A DNA stretch of 64,000 nt from Octadecabacter temperatus (GCF_001187845.1 NZ_CP012160.1:1736001-1800000); one strand, 5' to 3'; positions 8,664 through 18,293 are shown, numbered from the stretch's first letter. The notes: generated by a model from the letters alone, not told the origin. Numbers and translations: made by a program.

Positions 8664-10400
8664 TTACTCCGCTGCTTCTATTTCTGAACCCAATATGGGC
8701 AGTTCTACTTCAAATACAGCCCCACCCTTCGCAGAATTGCGCGCGGTTAGCCGTCCACCGAAGTCGTTTACGATGCCTGATGAGATAGCAAGGCCCAAGC
8801 CGGTACCATCCCCGGGGGCTTTGGTCGTGTAAAACGGCTCAAACAATTCATCGAGGTCTTCAATCCCACCGCCATTGTCATGCACCGAAAGCCGCGCAAC
8901 ATCCCCTTGGACCAGCAGGATTTCGATAACGGGTTCACCCGCCATTTTGGTGGCGTCCAAAGCGTTTCGAAGCAAGTTAATGATGACTTGTTCCAGCCGC
9001 ATCCGATCGCCGAAAATCATCACCGGTTGGTCTGGCAAGGTACGCGTAATCGCGACCTGACGTTGGCGCAATTGCGGCTCCATCATGGACAGGGAAGACA
9101 GTACCGCGTCCTTCATATCAACGGGTTCTAGGCTGTCTTTGCCTTTGCGCGCATAGGACTTTAGCTGCTTGGTAATCGCGCCCATCCGCTCAATCAGGCT
9201 ATCGATCCGCTGCACCGCGACAACGGCCTCATCTGGGCGTTCACGGCTGATCAACAGGCGTACACCCGCAAGGTAAGTTTTCATCGCCGCGAGGGGCTGG
9301 TTCAGCTCGTGTGAAACGGCCGCCGACATCTCACCAAGGGCGGCGAGCTTGGAGGTTTGCGCAACGGTTTGCTCGGCCACTTCAAGGTCCTTTTCGACCT
9401 TTTTCCGTTCGGCAATTTCCCGCTGTAGGCGACTATTCAACTGGCGAAGCTCCGCCGATTCCATCTGGAACATCCGCGCCGCGAGGTTTGATTTACGTGA
9501 CAGGAACCAAAATAGTCCCGCCAATGTAATCGCAAAGCCCATAATTTCGAGCGCCAAAATCGCGTTAACCCGTTCGCGAACAGATTGGAAAGTCGTGAAA
9601 CTTACCACGCGCCAACCTTGGAACGATACGCGTGCCTCTTGGCGCATAACACCATCCCCGCGCAAGTAGGCATCAATTGGCAAAGCAGACCAATCAGGGG
9701 TCCCGCGCAATGCTCGTTCAATCGCGGTTTGCGGTTCCTGCAGCGCAATTCCCTCTTCTTCAAGGCGACCACGCCAGCGCGGTTCTGTCGCCAAAATCGC
9801 GATACCTTCGCTATCAAGCACCATAACAGCGTCAGAAATACCGGCCCATGAGCGTTCCCATTTGGCCAAATCCACTTCAACCGAAACAACTCCAATTACC
9901 TGACCGCCGTCATCTATGCGGCGTGAATAGGTGAACGAGTATCCCCCTTCTTCGCGCTCACCCACGGTGAATGTCGTCACGTTCGTACGCAGCGCGTCGA
10001 GAAAAGACCGTTGAGACCATTGGTTTTCACCCAGACGTTCACGGTTGGTCGCCGCAACTATACGACCGTCCGTATCCATCAATAGCAAAGAGGCCGCGCC
10101 AATTTCGTCAACGAACGACAACAGGCGAGATGTCGATTGAGTGTAGTCAGCCGAATTCAATGCACCGATCAGTGACGGGTCACGCGCTAACAGTTGTGGA
10201 ACAATGGAATTTCGCTGTAACTCACTGAGAAGGTTAGCAGAATATAGCGCCAGCCGAACTTCCGCAGCGCCGCGCGTGCGGTCCGTAAAGCGTTCGGTCA
10301 AAAGGCGGTTGGACGTGAAGACAACAACGCATGCCACAAGGACAAGCGCGCTCACGAGGATGCGCGTCCACCAAACGGGCGACAGGCGCCGCCTTTTCAC
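8664..10400 (-). CDS. dctB: C4-dicarboxylate sensor histidine kinase DctB
   Basis: A 578-residue inner-membrane kinase. TM1 spans about 12-30, a double-PAS-type periplasmic sensor domain about 31-280, and TM2 about 281-299. A coiled coil (310-350) leads to the H-box SHELNQP with His364. The ATPase domain has the N-box NLLRNALDAT, the DNGGG G1 box and GTGLGLA (about 532-538). The SHELNQPLAA form and the long periplasmic part are typical of DctB, which senses succinate, fumarate or malate. It precedes dctD on the same strand and follows purQ by about 60 nt. Confidence 0.92.
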   Translation of the reverse strand: MKRRRLSPVWWTRILVSALVLVACVVVFTSNRLLTERFTDRTRGAAEVRLALYSANLLSELQRNSIVPQLLARDPSLIGALNSADYTQSTSRLLSFVDEIGAASLLLMDTDGRIVAATNRERLGENQWSQRSFLDALRTNVTTFTVGEREEGGYSFTYSRRIDDGGQVIGVVSVEVDLAKWERSWAGISDAVMVLDSEGIAILATEPRWRGRLEEEGIALQEPQTAIERALRGTPDWSALPIDAYLRGDGVMRQEARVSFQGWRVVSFTTFQSVRERVNAILALEIMGFAITLAGLFWFLSRKSNLAARMFQMESAELRQLNSRLQREIAERKKVEKDLEVAEQTVAQTSKLAALGEMSAAVSHELNQPLAAMKTYLAGVRLLISRERPDEAVVAVQRIDSLIERMGAITKQLKSYARKGKDSLEPVDMKDAVLSSLSMMEPQLRQRQVAITRTLPDQPVMIFGDRMRLEQVIINLLRNALDATKMAGEPVIEILLVQGDVARLSVHDNGGGIEDLDELFEPFYTTKAPGDGTGLGLAISSGIVNDFGGRLTARNSAKGGAVFEVELPILGSEIEAAE

Positions 10401-10461
10401 AGAATTCCCCAGGTCATTTCAGGATACTACCGCCCTACCCGCGCGGCGTCCATTGCAGCGC

Positions 10462-11130
10462 TTAGGCGTCAGCCAATTGCGCCATCAAACCGGCAAAAAG
10501 ACGCTGACCGTCTGTGTTGCCATGCGCTTCTTCAAAGGCACGCTCAGGGTGCGGCATCATTCCCAGCACACGACGGTTTTCGGACAGAATGCCAGCGATA
10601 TCGCCGCGGCTTCCGTTCGGGTTGTCCGTGTAGGTAAAAGCCACGCGATCATCGCCCTTAAGCTGCGCAATGGTTTCGTCGTCAGCAAAGTAGTTGCCGT
10701 CGTGGTGCGCAATCGGCACGCCGATTTCAGCGCCAGCGTTGTAGCCTTCAGTATAGGCGGAATTGGATGTCTCAACCTTCAAACCAACCGTGCGGCAGAT
10801 GTATTTCAGCCCTGCATTGCGCAACAACGCACCAGGCAACAAGCCTGTTTCAGTCAAGATTTGAAAGCCATTACAAACGCCTAGGACGTATCCACCCGCA
10901 TTCGCGTGATCGACAACCGCGTTACAAATTGGCGAATTCGCAGCAATCGCACCGCAGCGCAGGTAATCCCCAAACGAGAACCCGCCCGGGATCGCAACCA
11001 GATCAACACCCTTAGGGAGCGTTGCATCTTTGTGCCAAACCGTCGTGACATCCGCGCCGGATTTCTCAAGCGCCACTGCCATGTCACGGTCGCAGTTTGA
11101 CCCTGGGAACTGTATTACTGCCGCCTTCAT
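10462..11130 (-). CDS. purQ: Phosphoribosylformylglycinamidine synthase subunit PurQ
   Basis: A 222-residue glutaminase subunit of FGAM synthase (fourth step of purine synthesis). The class I amidotransferase triad is visible: nucleophile Cys86 in GVCNGFQ, with His194 and Glu196 in MPHPERA. The N-terminus [14 protein letters not shown] is the family hallmark. It supplies ammonia to PurL, which is not in this window, through the PurS bridge. Its start overlaps the purS stop by 4 nt (ATGA), implying coupled translation. Confidence 0.97.
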   Translation of the reverse strand: MKAAVIQFPGSNCDRDMAVALEKSGADVTTVWHKDATLPKGVDLVAIPGGFSFGDYLRCGAIAANSPICNAVVDHANAGGYVLGVCNGFQILTETGLLPGALLRNAGLKYICRTVGLKVETSNSAYTEGYNAGAEIGVPIAHHDGNYFADDETIAQLKGDDRVAFTYTDNPNGSRGDIAGILSENRRVLGMMPHPERAFEEAHGNTDGQRLFAGLMAQLADA

Positions 11131-11357
11131 AGAACTTCGATCCGGTAGCTTTCGATCACTGTATTGGCGAGCAGCTTTTCACACATCTCACCAACTTGGA
11201 CTTCGGTCGCGCCATCCGCGAGATCAAGCTCGATGACTTTACCTTGGCGAACACCGTCCACCCCATCAAACCCAAGCGCGCCAAGCGCGTGCTTTACGGC
11301 GGCCCCTTGTGGGTCCAAAACGCCGTCTTTCAACATTACATGTACGCGGGCTTTCAT
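11127..11357 (-). CDS. purS: Phosphoribosylformylglycinamidine synthase subunit PurS
   Basis: A 76-residue small subunit that bridges PurQ and PurL in the three-part FGAM synthase. It has the typical opening [17 protein letters not shown] and the [12 protein letters not shown] segment. It lies between purC (18-nt gap) and purQ (4-nt overlap), the usual alphaproteobacterial order purC-purS-purQ. The presence of purS shows that the short, split PurL type is used. Confidence 0.96.
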   Translation of the reverse strand: MKARVHVMLKDGVLDPQGAAVKHALGALGFDGVDGVRQGKVIELDLADGATEVQVGEMCEKLLANTVIESYRIEVL

Positions 11358-11375
11358 GGCAGCAGTCTTTCTTTG

Positions 11376-12137
11376 TTAGTTTATCAGTGTCGGCTTCGTG
11401 ATGTTCGTCGCATTGGACGGCATCACACCAAGGCGTTTTGCAACTTCGGTGTAGGCGTCTGCCAGATCACCAAGGTCTTGGCGGAACACATCCTTATCGA
11501 GCTTGCGCCCAGTTTCGATGTCCCACAGACGGCAGCTGTCAGGGCTAATTTCATCTGCCACAACAAGGCGCATGAAATCATTGTCCCAAACGCGGCCAAT
11601 CTCGATTTTGAAATCGATCAGTTTGATGCCGACCCCGTGCATAACACCGGCCATAAAGTCATTCACTCGTAGGGCGAGCGCGACAATATCGTCCAGATCC
11701 TGCTGCGTAGCCCAGCCAAATGCGATGATGTATTCTTCTGGCACCAGCGGATCCCCAAGTGAGTCGTCCTTGTAAGAGAACTCAACAATCGGGCGCGGCA
11801 GCGGTGTGCCCTCTTCCATGCCAAGACGTTTGGCCATCGTTCCTGCGGCAAAGTTGCGCACAATCACTTCAAGCGGAATGATCTCAACCTGACGGATTAG
11901 CTGTTCGCGCATGTTGATGCGTTTGATGAAGTGGGTCGGGACGCCAATGCGTTGTAGACCCAGCATAAAGAACTCAGACAGTCGGTTGTTTAGAACACCC
12001 TTACCGTCGATTACGTCTTTCTTTTCGGCGTTAAACGCGGTCGCGTCATCCTTGAAATACTGAATAAGCGTGCCCGGCTCAGTGCCTTCATAGAGGATCT
12101 TTGCCTTGCCTTCATAAACCAGTTTGCGACGTGCCAT
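11376..12137 (-). CDS. purC: SAICAR synthetase PurC
   Basis: A 253-residue phosphoribosylaminoimidazole-succinocarboxamide synthase, which joins CAIR and aspartate using ATP. Family features are [11 protein letters not shown] at the N-terminus, the [17 protein letters not shown] segment, [10 protein letters not shown] and [10 protein letters not shown]. Length is normal. First gene of the purC-purS-purQ run; the 140-bp divergent gap to the ATPase zeta homologue must hold its promoter. Confidence 0.97.
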   Translation of the reverse strand: MARRKLVYEGKAKILYEGTEPGTLIQYFKDDATAFNAEKKDVIDGKGVLNNRLSEFFMLGLQRIGVPTHFIKRINMREQLIRQVEIIPLEVIVRNFAAGTMAKRLGMEEGTPLPRPIVEFSYKDDSLGDPLVPEEYIIAFGWATQQDLDDIVALALRVNDFMAGVMHGVGIKLIDFKIEIGRVWDNDFMRLVVADEISPDSCRLWDIETGRKLDKDVFRQDLGDLADAYTEVAKRLGVMPSNATNITKPTLIN

Positions 12138-12277
12138 GCTGTCTCCTGCGCAGGCCCCTCTCTTTGGACGTCAAAGAGGGCAGAAAAGGCCCGATATGCG
12201 CCTCTTAAGCCAAGCCCCCCTTGCGGGCAAGCGCTGCGAGGGGCATATCTTGTATGAACACCAAATGGAGCCTGAAA

Positions 12278-12592
12278 ATGTCCACTTTTGACGACCGCGA
12301 AAACGCTTTTGAAAACAAATTCGCCCATGACGCAGAAATGCAGTTCAAGGCAGAAGCCCGCCGCAACAAGCTTGTTGGCCTCTGGGCTGCTGGCCTGTTG
12401 GGTAAAGAAGGCGACGAAGCTGCGGAATACGCGAAAGAAGTCATCAAAGCCGATTTCGAGGAAGCCGGTCACGAAGACGTCTACCGCAAGCTGTTCACAG
12501 ATGTTGGCCACCTATCCGATGAAGCCACCATTCGCGCGAAAATGGCGGAATGCATGGCAGAAGCCAAAGCACAGTTGCTTAACGAAGCTTAA
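12278..12592 (+). CDS. DUF1476 protein, F1-ATPase inhibitory zeta subunit homologue
   Basis: A 104-residue protein beginning MSTFDDRENAFENKFAHD, the hallmark of DUF1476. In Paracoccus denitrificans the member of this family is the zeta subunit, whose N-terminus enters F1-ATPase and blocks ATP hydrolysis, and which is also 104 residues long. The start at 12278 was chosen because the conserved N-terminus begins there and a GGAG site lies upstream; an upstream in-frame Met at 12221 would add unrelated residues. The gene stands alone with a hairpin terminator behind it. Confidence 0.85.
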   Translation: MSTFDDRENAFENKFAHDAEMQFKAEARRNKLVGLWAAGLLGKEGDEAAEYAKEVIKADFEEAGHEDVYRKLFTDVGHLSDEATIRAKMAECMAEAKAQLLNEA

Positions 12593-12642
12593 ACCCGTCG
12601 CGGTTGATAAAAATTTCGTTCTAATTCAATAGATAAAGTCAG

Positions 12643-12676
12643 GGCCAGCCCGTCGTTAGACGCGCTGGCCTTTACG
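12643..12676 (+). terminator. Rho-independent terminator after the DUF1476 gene
   Basis: Stem GGCCAGC / GCTGGCC, extended internally by CGTC / GACG across a C-C mismatch around the loop GTTA, followed by TTTACGTTT. Confidence 0.8.
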
Positions 12677-12745
12677 TTTGGAAAACCATTCCCCCGCTAC
12701 GTTGCCCCTCGTGGGGTCTAGCTAAAATTGAGGTGGGGTATGGGC

Positions 12746-14626
12746 ATGTCACAAGATAAAACTTCTACGTCGGGGTTAAGCTCCGCTTTCTCGACGGGAT
12801 GGATCGCGAGATCTGTTCCCATACTGGCGCTCGGCGTGTTCGGCGCATTGTTTGTGCGCCACATACTGCAGATGGAAAGCACCGCAATCTGGGCCGCGCT
12901 GGGATCATTGCAGTGGTGGCAATGGCTCGTCGCGATGGGGTTCACTGCGCTCAGCTTTCGCGCCATTGGCATCTATGACGTCTTGGTGCACCGCGTTCTA
13001 CAAACCCGCCAACACCCAAACCTTGCGCGTAGCGCAGGCATAAAGGCGATCGCAGTTTCCCAGACTTTGGGATTTGGCGCAGTGACAAGCGCCTTGGTCC
13101 GCTGGCGTTGCCTTCCGGACCTATCCGCAAGCGCCATTGCACGGCTTTCTGCCGCTGTAAGCCTGTCGTTTCTGGCAGCACTCGCCGTTGTTGCAGCCCT
13201 CATCGTGCCGCCTTCTGGTCTCATACCTCACTCGAATGCGCTTGTTTTGGGTGGTCTCGCATCGCTTTTCGGATTGGTGCTTTTGGCACGCCTTGGTCAC
13301 CGCCTTGGCTGGATACCGGCACCCGTTCGGGCCTCCACACTCCTTGTTTTACTCTCTGCGACAGCTGCGGACACAGGGTTTGCGGCAGCGGCGCTTTGGG
13401 TGCTTTGGCCTGAAGAGGTTTCTTTCCAGCTATTATTTGCAGCCTATGTTGTGGCGCTTGGCGCAGGGTTGCTTTCTAACGCCCCTGGCGGCGTCGGCGC
13501 GTTTGATCTGTCATTGCTCGCTCTTATTCCCGTCAGCAATTCTGCCGCGGCAATGGCCGCACTTCTGGCGTTTCGCACCATTTATTATGCACTCCCTGCC
13601 GCTATCGCATTGCTTTGCCTTATCCGCCCGACACCCGTCGCATCACAGCGGCCTATACAGCATCCCGAAGCCGCCCTTGCGCGGCAGACGGCTCATGTGT
13701 TCCCCCACAAGAAAGCGCCCCTCCTCACGCTGTCTTGCTGGGGGAATGGCGCGGTTCTCGGGGATTTCCCCGAAACGATTACTTTCTCTGATTTGCAAAA
13801 ACGGGGCGCACCAAGCGCAGTCTATAAGTGTTCGGCAAAACACGCCGTTCACGCGCGCAAGGCAGGTTGGCAAACCGTTTTATGCGCTGAAGACGCACTG
13901 ATTGATCTGTCCACTTGGTCTACCCAAGGCGCTGAGAAACGCCAATTGCGGCGCGCACTCAAATCTTTTGCAACCTCAGGCCTGCATATTTCCGAAGTCA
14001 GTGACACCACGTCGCTAGCCCATATCGCGCAAAGATGGGCGCGTGCGTCAGGTGGTGAACGCGGCCATACCATGGGGCGGTTTTGTCCCGACTATCTGCG
14101 CCATCAACGTGTGTTTGCTGCCTATGCCGGAACGACCCCGGTCGCCTTCGTTAGTTTTCACACAGGGCCGTTGTGGACGCTTGATCTTATGCGTCACGCG
14201 GCACTGCCGTCAGGCGCGCCTTTGCCCAATGGAACGATCCATGCGCTTGTCCATGCAGGCATTCTTGCTGCAATTCAGGACAACGCACATCAACTTTCCT
14301 TGGCCGCAGTCCCTTCAGCCGCAATGAACATCCCGTTCGCAACGCGAGCGATCGAAGCCTCAGCCGGATTGCGTCGCTTTAAACAATCCTTTGCCCCAAC
14401 GTGGCACCCCCGCTACCTTTGCGCCCCAAGCAAAACGCAGCTTGTTTTCACAATGGCGACCTTGGCCTATGCCATTCATTACCCGCTGCCCTTGCCGCAC
14501 CCAAAAACCGCTCAGCGAAATGATGAAAATTATTCAATTGCGCCGATGTCACGCACATGCGAAGCGCGTGCGACCCCTTTAGGAGCACGTCAAAATGTCC
14601 AGTATTCAACCGAACGCCCTGTCTGA
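12746..14626 (+). CDS. MprF-like phosphatidylglycerol aminoacyltransferase / flippase
   Basis: About 626 residues. The N-terminal half (to about residue 300) is a multi-pass membrane domain of the LPG-synthase/flippase type, with the characteristic LLSNAPGGVGAFD loop. The C-terminal half matches the DUF2156 lysyl-PG synthase fold (GNAT-like) with KRQLRRALKSF, GRFCPDYL and FVSFHTGPLWTLDLMRH. Members transfer an amino acid from aminoacyl-tRNA to phosphatidylglycerol and flip the product, lowering surface charge. The start at 12746 is preferred over ATG at 12740 because the GAGGTGGGG site ends 7 nt upstream. Its last 32 nt overlap the methyltransferase gene that follows. Which amino acid is used cannot be told. 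Confidence 0.8.
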   Translation: MSQDKTSTSGLSSAFSTGWIARSVPILALGVFGALFVRHILQMESTAIWAALGSLQWWQWLVAMGFTALSFRAIGIYDVLVHRVLQTRQHPNLARSAGIKAIAVSQTLGFGAVTSALVRWRCLPDLSASAIARLSAAVSLSFLAALAVVAALIVPPSGLIPHSNALVLGGLASLFGLVLLARLGHRLGWIPAPVRASTLLVLLSATAADTGFAAAALWVLWPEEVSFQLLFAAYVVALGAGLLSNAPGGVGAFDLSLLALIPVSNSAAAMAALLAFRTIYYALPAAIALLCLIRPTPVASQRPIQHPEAALARQTAHVFPHKKAPLLTLSCWGNGAVLGDFPETITFSDLQKRGAPSAVYKCSAKHAVHARKAGWQTVLCAEDALIDLSTWSTQGAEKRQLRRALKSFATSGLHISEVSDTTSLAHIAQRWARASGGERGHTMGRFCPDYLRHQRVFAAYAGTTPVAFVSFHTGPLWTLDLMRHAALPSGAPLPNGTIHALVHAGILAAIQDNAHQLSLAAVPSAAMNIPFATRAIEASAGLRRFKQSFAPTWHPRYLCAPSKTQLVFTMATLAYAIHYPLPLPHPKTAQRNDENYSIAPMSRTCEARATPLGARQNVQYSTERPV

Positions 14627-15623
14627 TCTTCTTGCAACCCGCGATTGGCTTTTGGCTGATGGCGCAACCGGTACGACCCTGTTCAACATGGGGCTACAGT
14701 CTGGCGATGCTCCGGAATTTTGGAATTTTGAACATACAGACCGGATCACCGCCCTATACCAAGGCGCGGTTGATGCTGGTTCCGACATTTTCCTGACCAA
14801 CACTTTTGGCGGCAACGCGTCACGCCTCAAATTGCACGACGGCCAAGACCGAGTGTCTGAGATCAACAAAGCCGGCGCTGAGATAGGCCGCGAAGTCGCG
14901 GATAAGTCTGGGCGCAAAATCGTTGTTGCAGGCTCTGTCGGGCCAACGGGCGACATCATGGACCACATGGGTGGCACGCTGACATTCGATTCCGCCGTTG
15001 AGATGTTTCACGAGCAGGCTGAAGGGCTGAAAGCTGGTGGTGCAGATGTGTGCTGGGTCGAAACAATTTCCGCTGGCGATGAGTTCAAAGCCGCCGCCGC
15101 AGCCTTTGCGCTTGCCGACATGCCATGGTGCGGCACCATGAGTTTCGACACAGCCGGACGCACAATGATGGGTCTTACCAGCGCTGAATTGGTAAAGCTT
15201 GTCGGAAAATTACCAAACCCACCAATCGCGTTCGGTGCGAACTGCGGTGTTGGATCATCTGACCTGTTGCGCACTGTCTTGGGGTTCGCTGCGGCTGGGC
15301 CTGAACAACCCGTCATCGCAAAAGGCAACGCAGGCATCCCGAAATACGTTGAAGGCCACATCCACTATGATGGCACACCTGAGCTGATGGCCGACTACGC
15401 CTGTCTTGCCCGCAATAGCGGCGCGTCAATCATTGGTGGCTGCTGTGGCACGACACCAGAACATTTGAAGGCGATGCGCGAAGCACTGGAAACGCGCCCT
15501 AAAGCTGCTGCACCAACGTTGGAAGAAATCGCCGAAGCAATGGGTGGTTTTTCTTCTGAATCTGATGGCACTGATGGTGCAGGACCAACACGCGCACCGC
15601 GCCGTGGCCGACGCCGCAGCTAA
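14595..15623 (+). CDS. bmt: Homocysteine S-methyltransferase (betaine-homocysteine type / split MetH component)
   Basis: A 342-residue Pcf-type homocysteine methyltransferase. The opening LLADGATGTTLFNMG and the zinc ligands Cys217 (GANCGVG), Cys283 and Cys284 (GGCCGTT) are clear. It transfers a methyl group to homocysteine to make methionine. The downstream gene codes for a corrinoid-binding protein, so the pair resembles the homocysteine and cobalamin domains of MetH made as separate proteins, an arrangement known in roseobacters; a direct betaine-dependent enzyme is the alternative. The C-terminal 45 residues are a disordered Arg-rich tail. The start codon lies inside the preceding MprF-like gene. 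Confidence 0.85.
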   Translation: MSSIQPNALSDLLATRDWLLADGATGTTLFNMGLQSGDAPEFWNFEHTDRITALYQGAVDAGSDIFLTNTFGGNASRLKLHDGQDRVSEINKAGAEIGREVADKSGRKIVVAGSVGPTGDIMDHMGGTLTFDSAVEMFHEQAEGLKAGGADVCWVETISAGDEFKAAAAAFALADMPWCGTMSFDTAGRTMMGLTSAELVKLVGKLPNPPIAFGANCGVGSSDLLRTVLGFAAAGPEQPVIAKGNAGIPKYVEGHIHYDGTPELMADYACLARNSGASIIGGCCGTTPEHLKAMREALETRPKAAAPTLEEIAEAMGGFSSESDGTDGAGPTRAPRRGRRRS

Positions 15624-15777
15624 TCAGTCCAGGCGAAACTGAAGCCCCCTCACCTTCGTTCTGCAAACTATTCATTTGCTTGATCGTCGCAGTCTGCGCA
15701 ACTTGTGTCGCAATCGGTCCAGACCGCCTGCGACATTTGCGCACAAATCAACCAACGACACTTCAAAGGGTTCCCTC

Positions 15778-16482
15778 ATGTCCGACCAAGAAGACGACAT
15801 CATCCTCGCAGACCTGAACGACGACGATCTTGTCGCGCAGATGTTTGATGACCTGTACGATGGCCTCAAAGAGGAAATCGAAGAGGCTGTGAATATCCTA
15901 CTTGAACGCAAGTGGGTGCCTTACGACATTCTGACCAAAGCGCTGGTTGGCGGCATGACAATCGTTGGCCACGACTTCCGCGATGGTATTTTGTTCGTGC
16001 CAGAAGTGCTGCTGGCGGCGAACGCAATGAAGGGTGGCATGTTCATCCTCAAGCCACTGCTTGCAGAAACTGGTGCGCCACGTGTTGGTAAAATGGTTAT
16101 CGGTACTGTTAAGGGTGACATCCACGACATCGGCAAGAACCTTGTGTCCATGATGATGGAAGGCGCTGGCTTTGAAGTTGTCGACCTTGGCATCAACAAC
16201 GCCGTTGAAAGCTACCTCGACGCAATTGCGTCTGAAGAGCCCGATATTCTTGGCATGTCCGCCCTCCTCACCACAACCATGCCTTACATGAAAGTCGTGA
16301 TCGACACGATGATCGAACAAGGCATCCGCGATGAGATGATCGTTCTGGTTGGCGGCGCGCCGCTGAACGAAGAGTTCGGCAAAGCCATCGGCGCGGACGC
16401 CTATTGCCGTGACGCAGCTGTGGCCGTTGAAACAGCAAAGACGTTTATGGCACGCAAGCACAACCAAGGTGCAACAGCCTAA
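15778..16482 (+). CDS. Methyltransferase cognate corrinoid protein (MetH cobalamin-domain type)
   Basis: A 234-residue B12 carrier. Residues ~15-95 form the helical cap domain (B12-binding-2) and ~100-230 the Rossmann domain, with the cobalamin lower-ligand motif DIHDIG (Asp114, His116, Gly119), the GVE-like DLGIN and the GGAPLNEEF loop. It would shuttle the methyl group on cobalamin between a methyl donor and the upstream homocysteine methyltransferase. The start at 15778 was chosen because the acidic conserved N-terminus MSDQEDD begins there; a longer frame from 15676 looks non-coding. No folate-binding or reactivation domain is fused to it. Confidence 0.93.
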   Translation: MSDQEDDIILADLNDDDLVAQMFDDLYDGLKEEIEEAVNILLERKWVPYDILTKALVGGMTIVGHDFRDGILFVPEVLLAANAMKGGMFILKPLLAETGAPRVGKMVIGTVKGDIHDIGKNLVSMMMEGAGFEVVDLGINNAVESYLDAIASEEPDILGMSALLTTTMPYMKVVIDTMIEQGIRDEMIVLVGGAPLNEEFGKAIGADAYCRDAAVAVETAKTFMARKHNQGATA

Positions 16483-16559
16483 ACAAGGGTCAAACTTGAC
16501 GAACATGCGCGTTTGGTGGCCCAATGCTGCCGAACGCGTTTTCATTTGAAAGGCACGAA

Positions 16560-17165
16560 ATGCTCACTCTGTTTGCAGCTAAGGGTACCGTCGCCATTGC
16601 CAGCCAGATCTCTCTGGAAGAAGCAAATCTACCTTACAACATCCGCTGGATTAGCTTTGCCGATGGTGACCAGCACGCAGCACCCTTTCTGGCCGTGAAC
16701 CCCAAAGGACGGGTTCCCGCCTTGATCACCGATTTTGGCCCGCTGACCGAGACGCCTGCGATCCTTGAATACGTCGCTGAACTATCGGGCCAATTGATGC
16801 CCGAAGCGGCGATTGAGCGCGCCCGCGTACGTGAAATGCTCAGCTATCTCGCCTCGACGATGCATGTAAATCACGCCCATAGGTTTCGTGGTGCACGGTG
16901 GGCTGACGACCCTTCGGCCCATGCTTCAATGGTTGCCAAAGTCCCGCAAACAATGGCTGACAGCTGCGCCTATGTTGAAAGCCAATTGCCTGACACGGGA
17001 TGGCTCGTCGGCACCTATTCAATCGCTGACATTCATTTGGTAACTGTATGTCGTTGGCTGGCGGGTGATGGAGTCGACATTGCGAACTATCCGAAACTCG
17101 CGGCGCATTTTGCCGCCATGACATCGCGTCCAGCAGTCGCAAACGTCTTCAAAGCCCATGCATAG
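16560..17165 (+). CDS. Glutathione S-transferase family protein
   Basis: About 201 residues with an N-terminal thioredoxin-like domain (MLTLFAAKGTVAIASQISLEE, then NPKGRVPALI with the cis-Pro, and LTETPAILEY with the glutathione-binding Glu-Thr) and an all-helical C-terminal domain (SIADIHLVTVCRWL). Substrate unknown. The start at 16560 fits the fold; Met at 16524 would add an unsupported extension. It sits between the corrinoid protein and DUF1638 genes and overlaps the latter by 8 nt, so it is probably in the same transcript; any role in methionine metabolism is inference. Confidence 0.85.
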   Translation: MLTLFAAKGTVAIASQISLEEANLPYNIRWISFADGDQHAAPFLAVNPKGRVPALITDFGPLTETPAILEYVAELSGQLMPEAAIERARVREMLSYLASTMHVNHAHRFRGARWADDPSAHASMVAKVPQTMADSCAYVESQLPDTGWLVGTYSIADIHLVTVCRWLAGDGVDIANYPKLAAHFAAMTSRPAVANVFKAHA

Positions 17166-17775
17166 CCCTGATATCGTGCAAAACCAGACCCGTGGAACGG
17201 GTCGCATTCTTTTGATCGCCTGTGGTGCCTTGGCGCGTGAAATCCTCGCGCTGAACGAAGCGAACGGCTGGGATCATCTGCACCTACATTGCCTGCCCGC
17301 GAACCTTCACCACACGCCCGATAAGATCGTGGGTGCTGTTGAAAAGATGGTCGCGGAACGCCGTAATGACTTTGAGGACATCTACGTGGTTTACGCCGAT
17401 TGCGGCACCGGCGGGCTGTTAAAGGCCGCGTGCGATCGCATGGGTGTACAGATGGTCGAAGGCCCCCATTGCTATAGTTTCTTTGAGGGCAATGCCGCGT
17501 TTGAAGAACTGGGCGAGATGACAGCATTCTACCTAACAGACTTTTCCGTCCGCCAGTTTGACGCGTTTATTTGGAAACCGCTCGGCATGGATCGCCACCC
17601 CGATCTTCGCGATATGTACTTCGGCAATTATGAAAAGATGGTCTATCAGGCCCAAACAGACGACCCGGCCCTGACTGAGCTGGCCAAGAAACACGCAGAA
17701 CGCCTTGGGCTCAAGTTTGAGCGTCGCCTGACTGGCTATGGTGATCTTGAAACGTCGCTTGCCGCAGTTCGTTAA
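17158..17775 (+). CDS. DUF1638 protein
   Basis: A 205-residue cytoplasmic protein of the DUF1638 family, recognisable by RILLIACGALAREILAL, the HCLPANLHHTP segment, YADCGTGGLL and EGPHCYSFF. Several conserved Cys and His residues suggest metal or corrinoid chemistry, but no activity is established to my knowledge. DUF1638 genes are often close to corrinoid methyltransferase genes, as here (homocysteine methyltransferase, corrinoid protein, GST, DUF1638), so a helper role in that methyl-transfer system is a reasonable guess. The first 8 nt overlap the GST gene, and it is convergent with sufE. Confidence 0.85.
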   Translation: MHSPDIVQNQTRGTGRILLIACGALAREILALNEANGWDHLHLHCLPANLHHTPDKIVGAVEKMVAERRNDFEDIYVVYADCGTGGLLKAACDRMGVQMVEGPHCYSFFEGNAAFEELGEMTAFYLTDFSVRQFDAFIWKPLGMDRHPDLRDMYFGNYEKMVYQAQTDDPALTELAKKHAERLGLKFERRLTGYGDLETSLAAVR

Positions 17776-18173
17776 GCAGTAACGCTCCGAATCCGCTCAA
17801 TCATTGCGCGCAATCCGTTGGACCGCTGCGCCGACAAATGGTCATTCAGTCCAAGACGTTCGAATTCCGCCCGCGCATCAACGCCAGCAACCTCATTCAC
17901 AGGCAGTCCGTTATACAATGCATGCAAAATCGCGATGAGCCCGCTGACGATCATTGCGTCACTTGCGCCTTGGAACGTGAACACGCCGTCATCGACCTTG
18001 GGAACCAGCCAAACCTGTGATGCACAGCCATCAACCTTGGTCGCGGGAACTTTGAACGCGTCATCAAGCGGCGGCATCTCGCGGCCCATGTCGATGACAT
18101 GCGCATACCGGTCTTCCCAATCATCCAGAAACTCGAACGTTTCAGCAATATCTTCAAAGGCGGTCGTGGCCAT
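17772..18173 (-). CDS. sufE: SufE-family cysteine desulfuration protein
   Basis: A 133-residue SufE. The persulfide-accepting Cys50 lies in KVDGCASQVW, the family signature, followed by DGVFTFQGASDAMIVSGLIAIL. SufE takes sulfur from the cysteine desulfurase SufS and passes it to the SufBCD scaffold for Fe-S assembly. It is a solitary gene, with its 3' end overlapping the DUF1638 stop codon tail to tail. Confidence 0.95.
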   Translation of the reverse strand: MATTAFEDIAETFEFLDDWEDRYAHVIDMGREMPPLDDAFKVPATKVDGCASQVWLVPKVDDGVFTFQGASDAMIVSGLIAILHALYNGLPVNEVAGVDARAEFERLGLNDHLSAQRSNGLRAMIERIRSVTA

Positions 18174-18293
18174 AGTAATCCCCTATCTTGCTCCTGACTT
18201 AGGCCCCACCCCGCCAAACGTCCAGTGCCCGCTTTTCATACACGCAACTTTGGGCTAGCAAGACGTACCAACCAAGACCAAAGGGACTGACAC

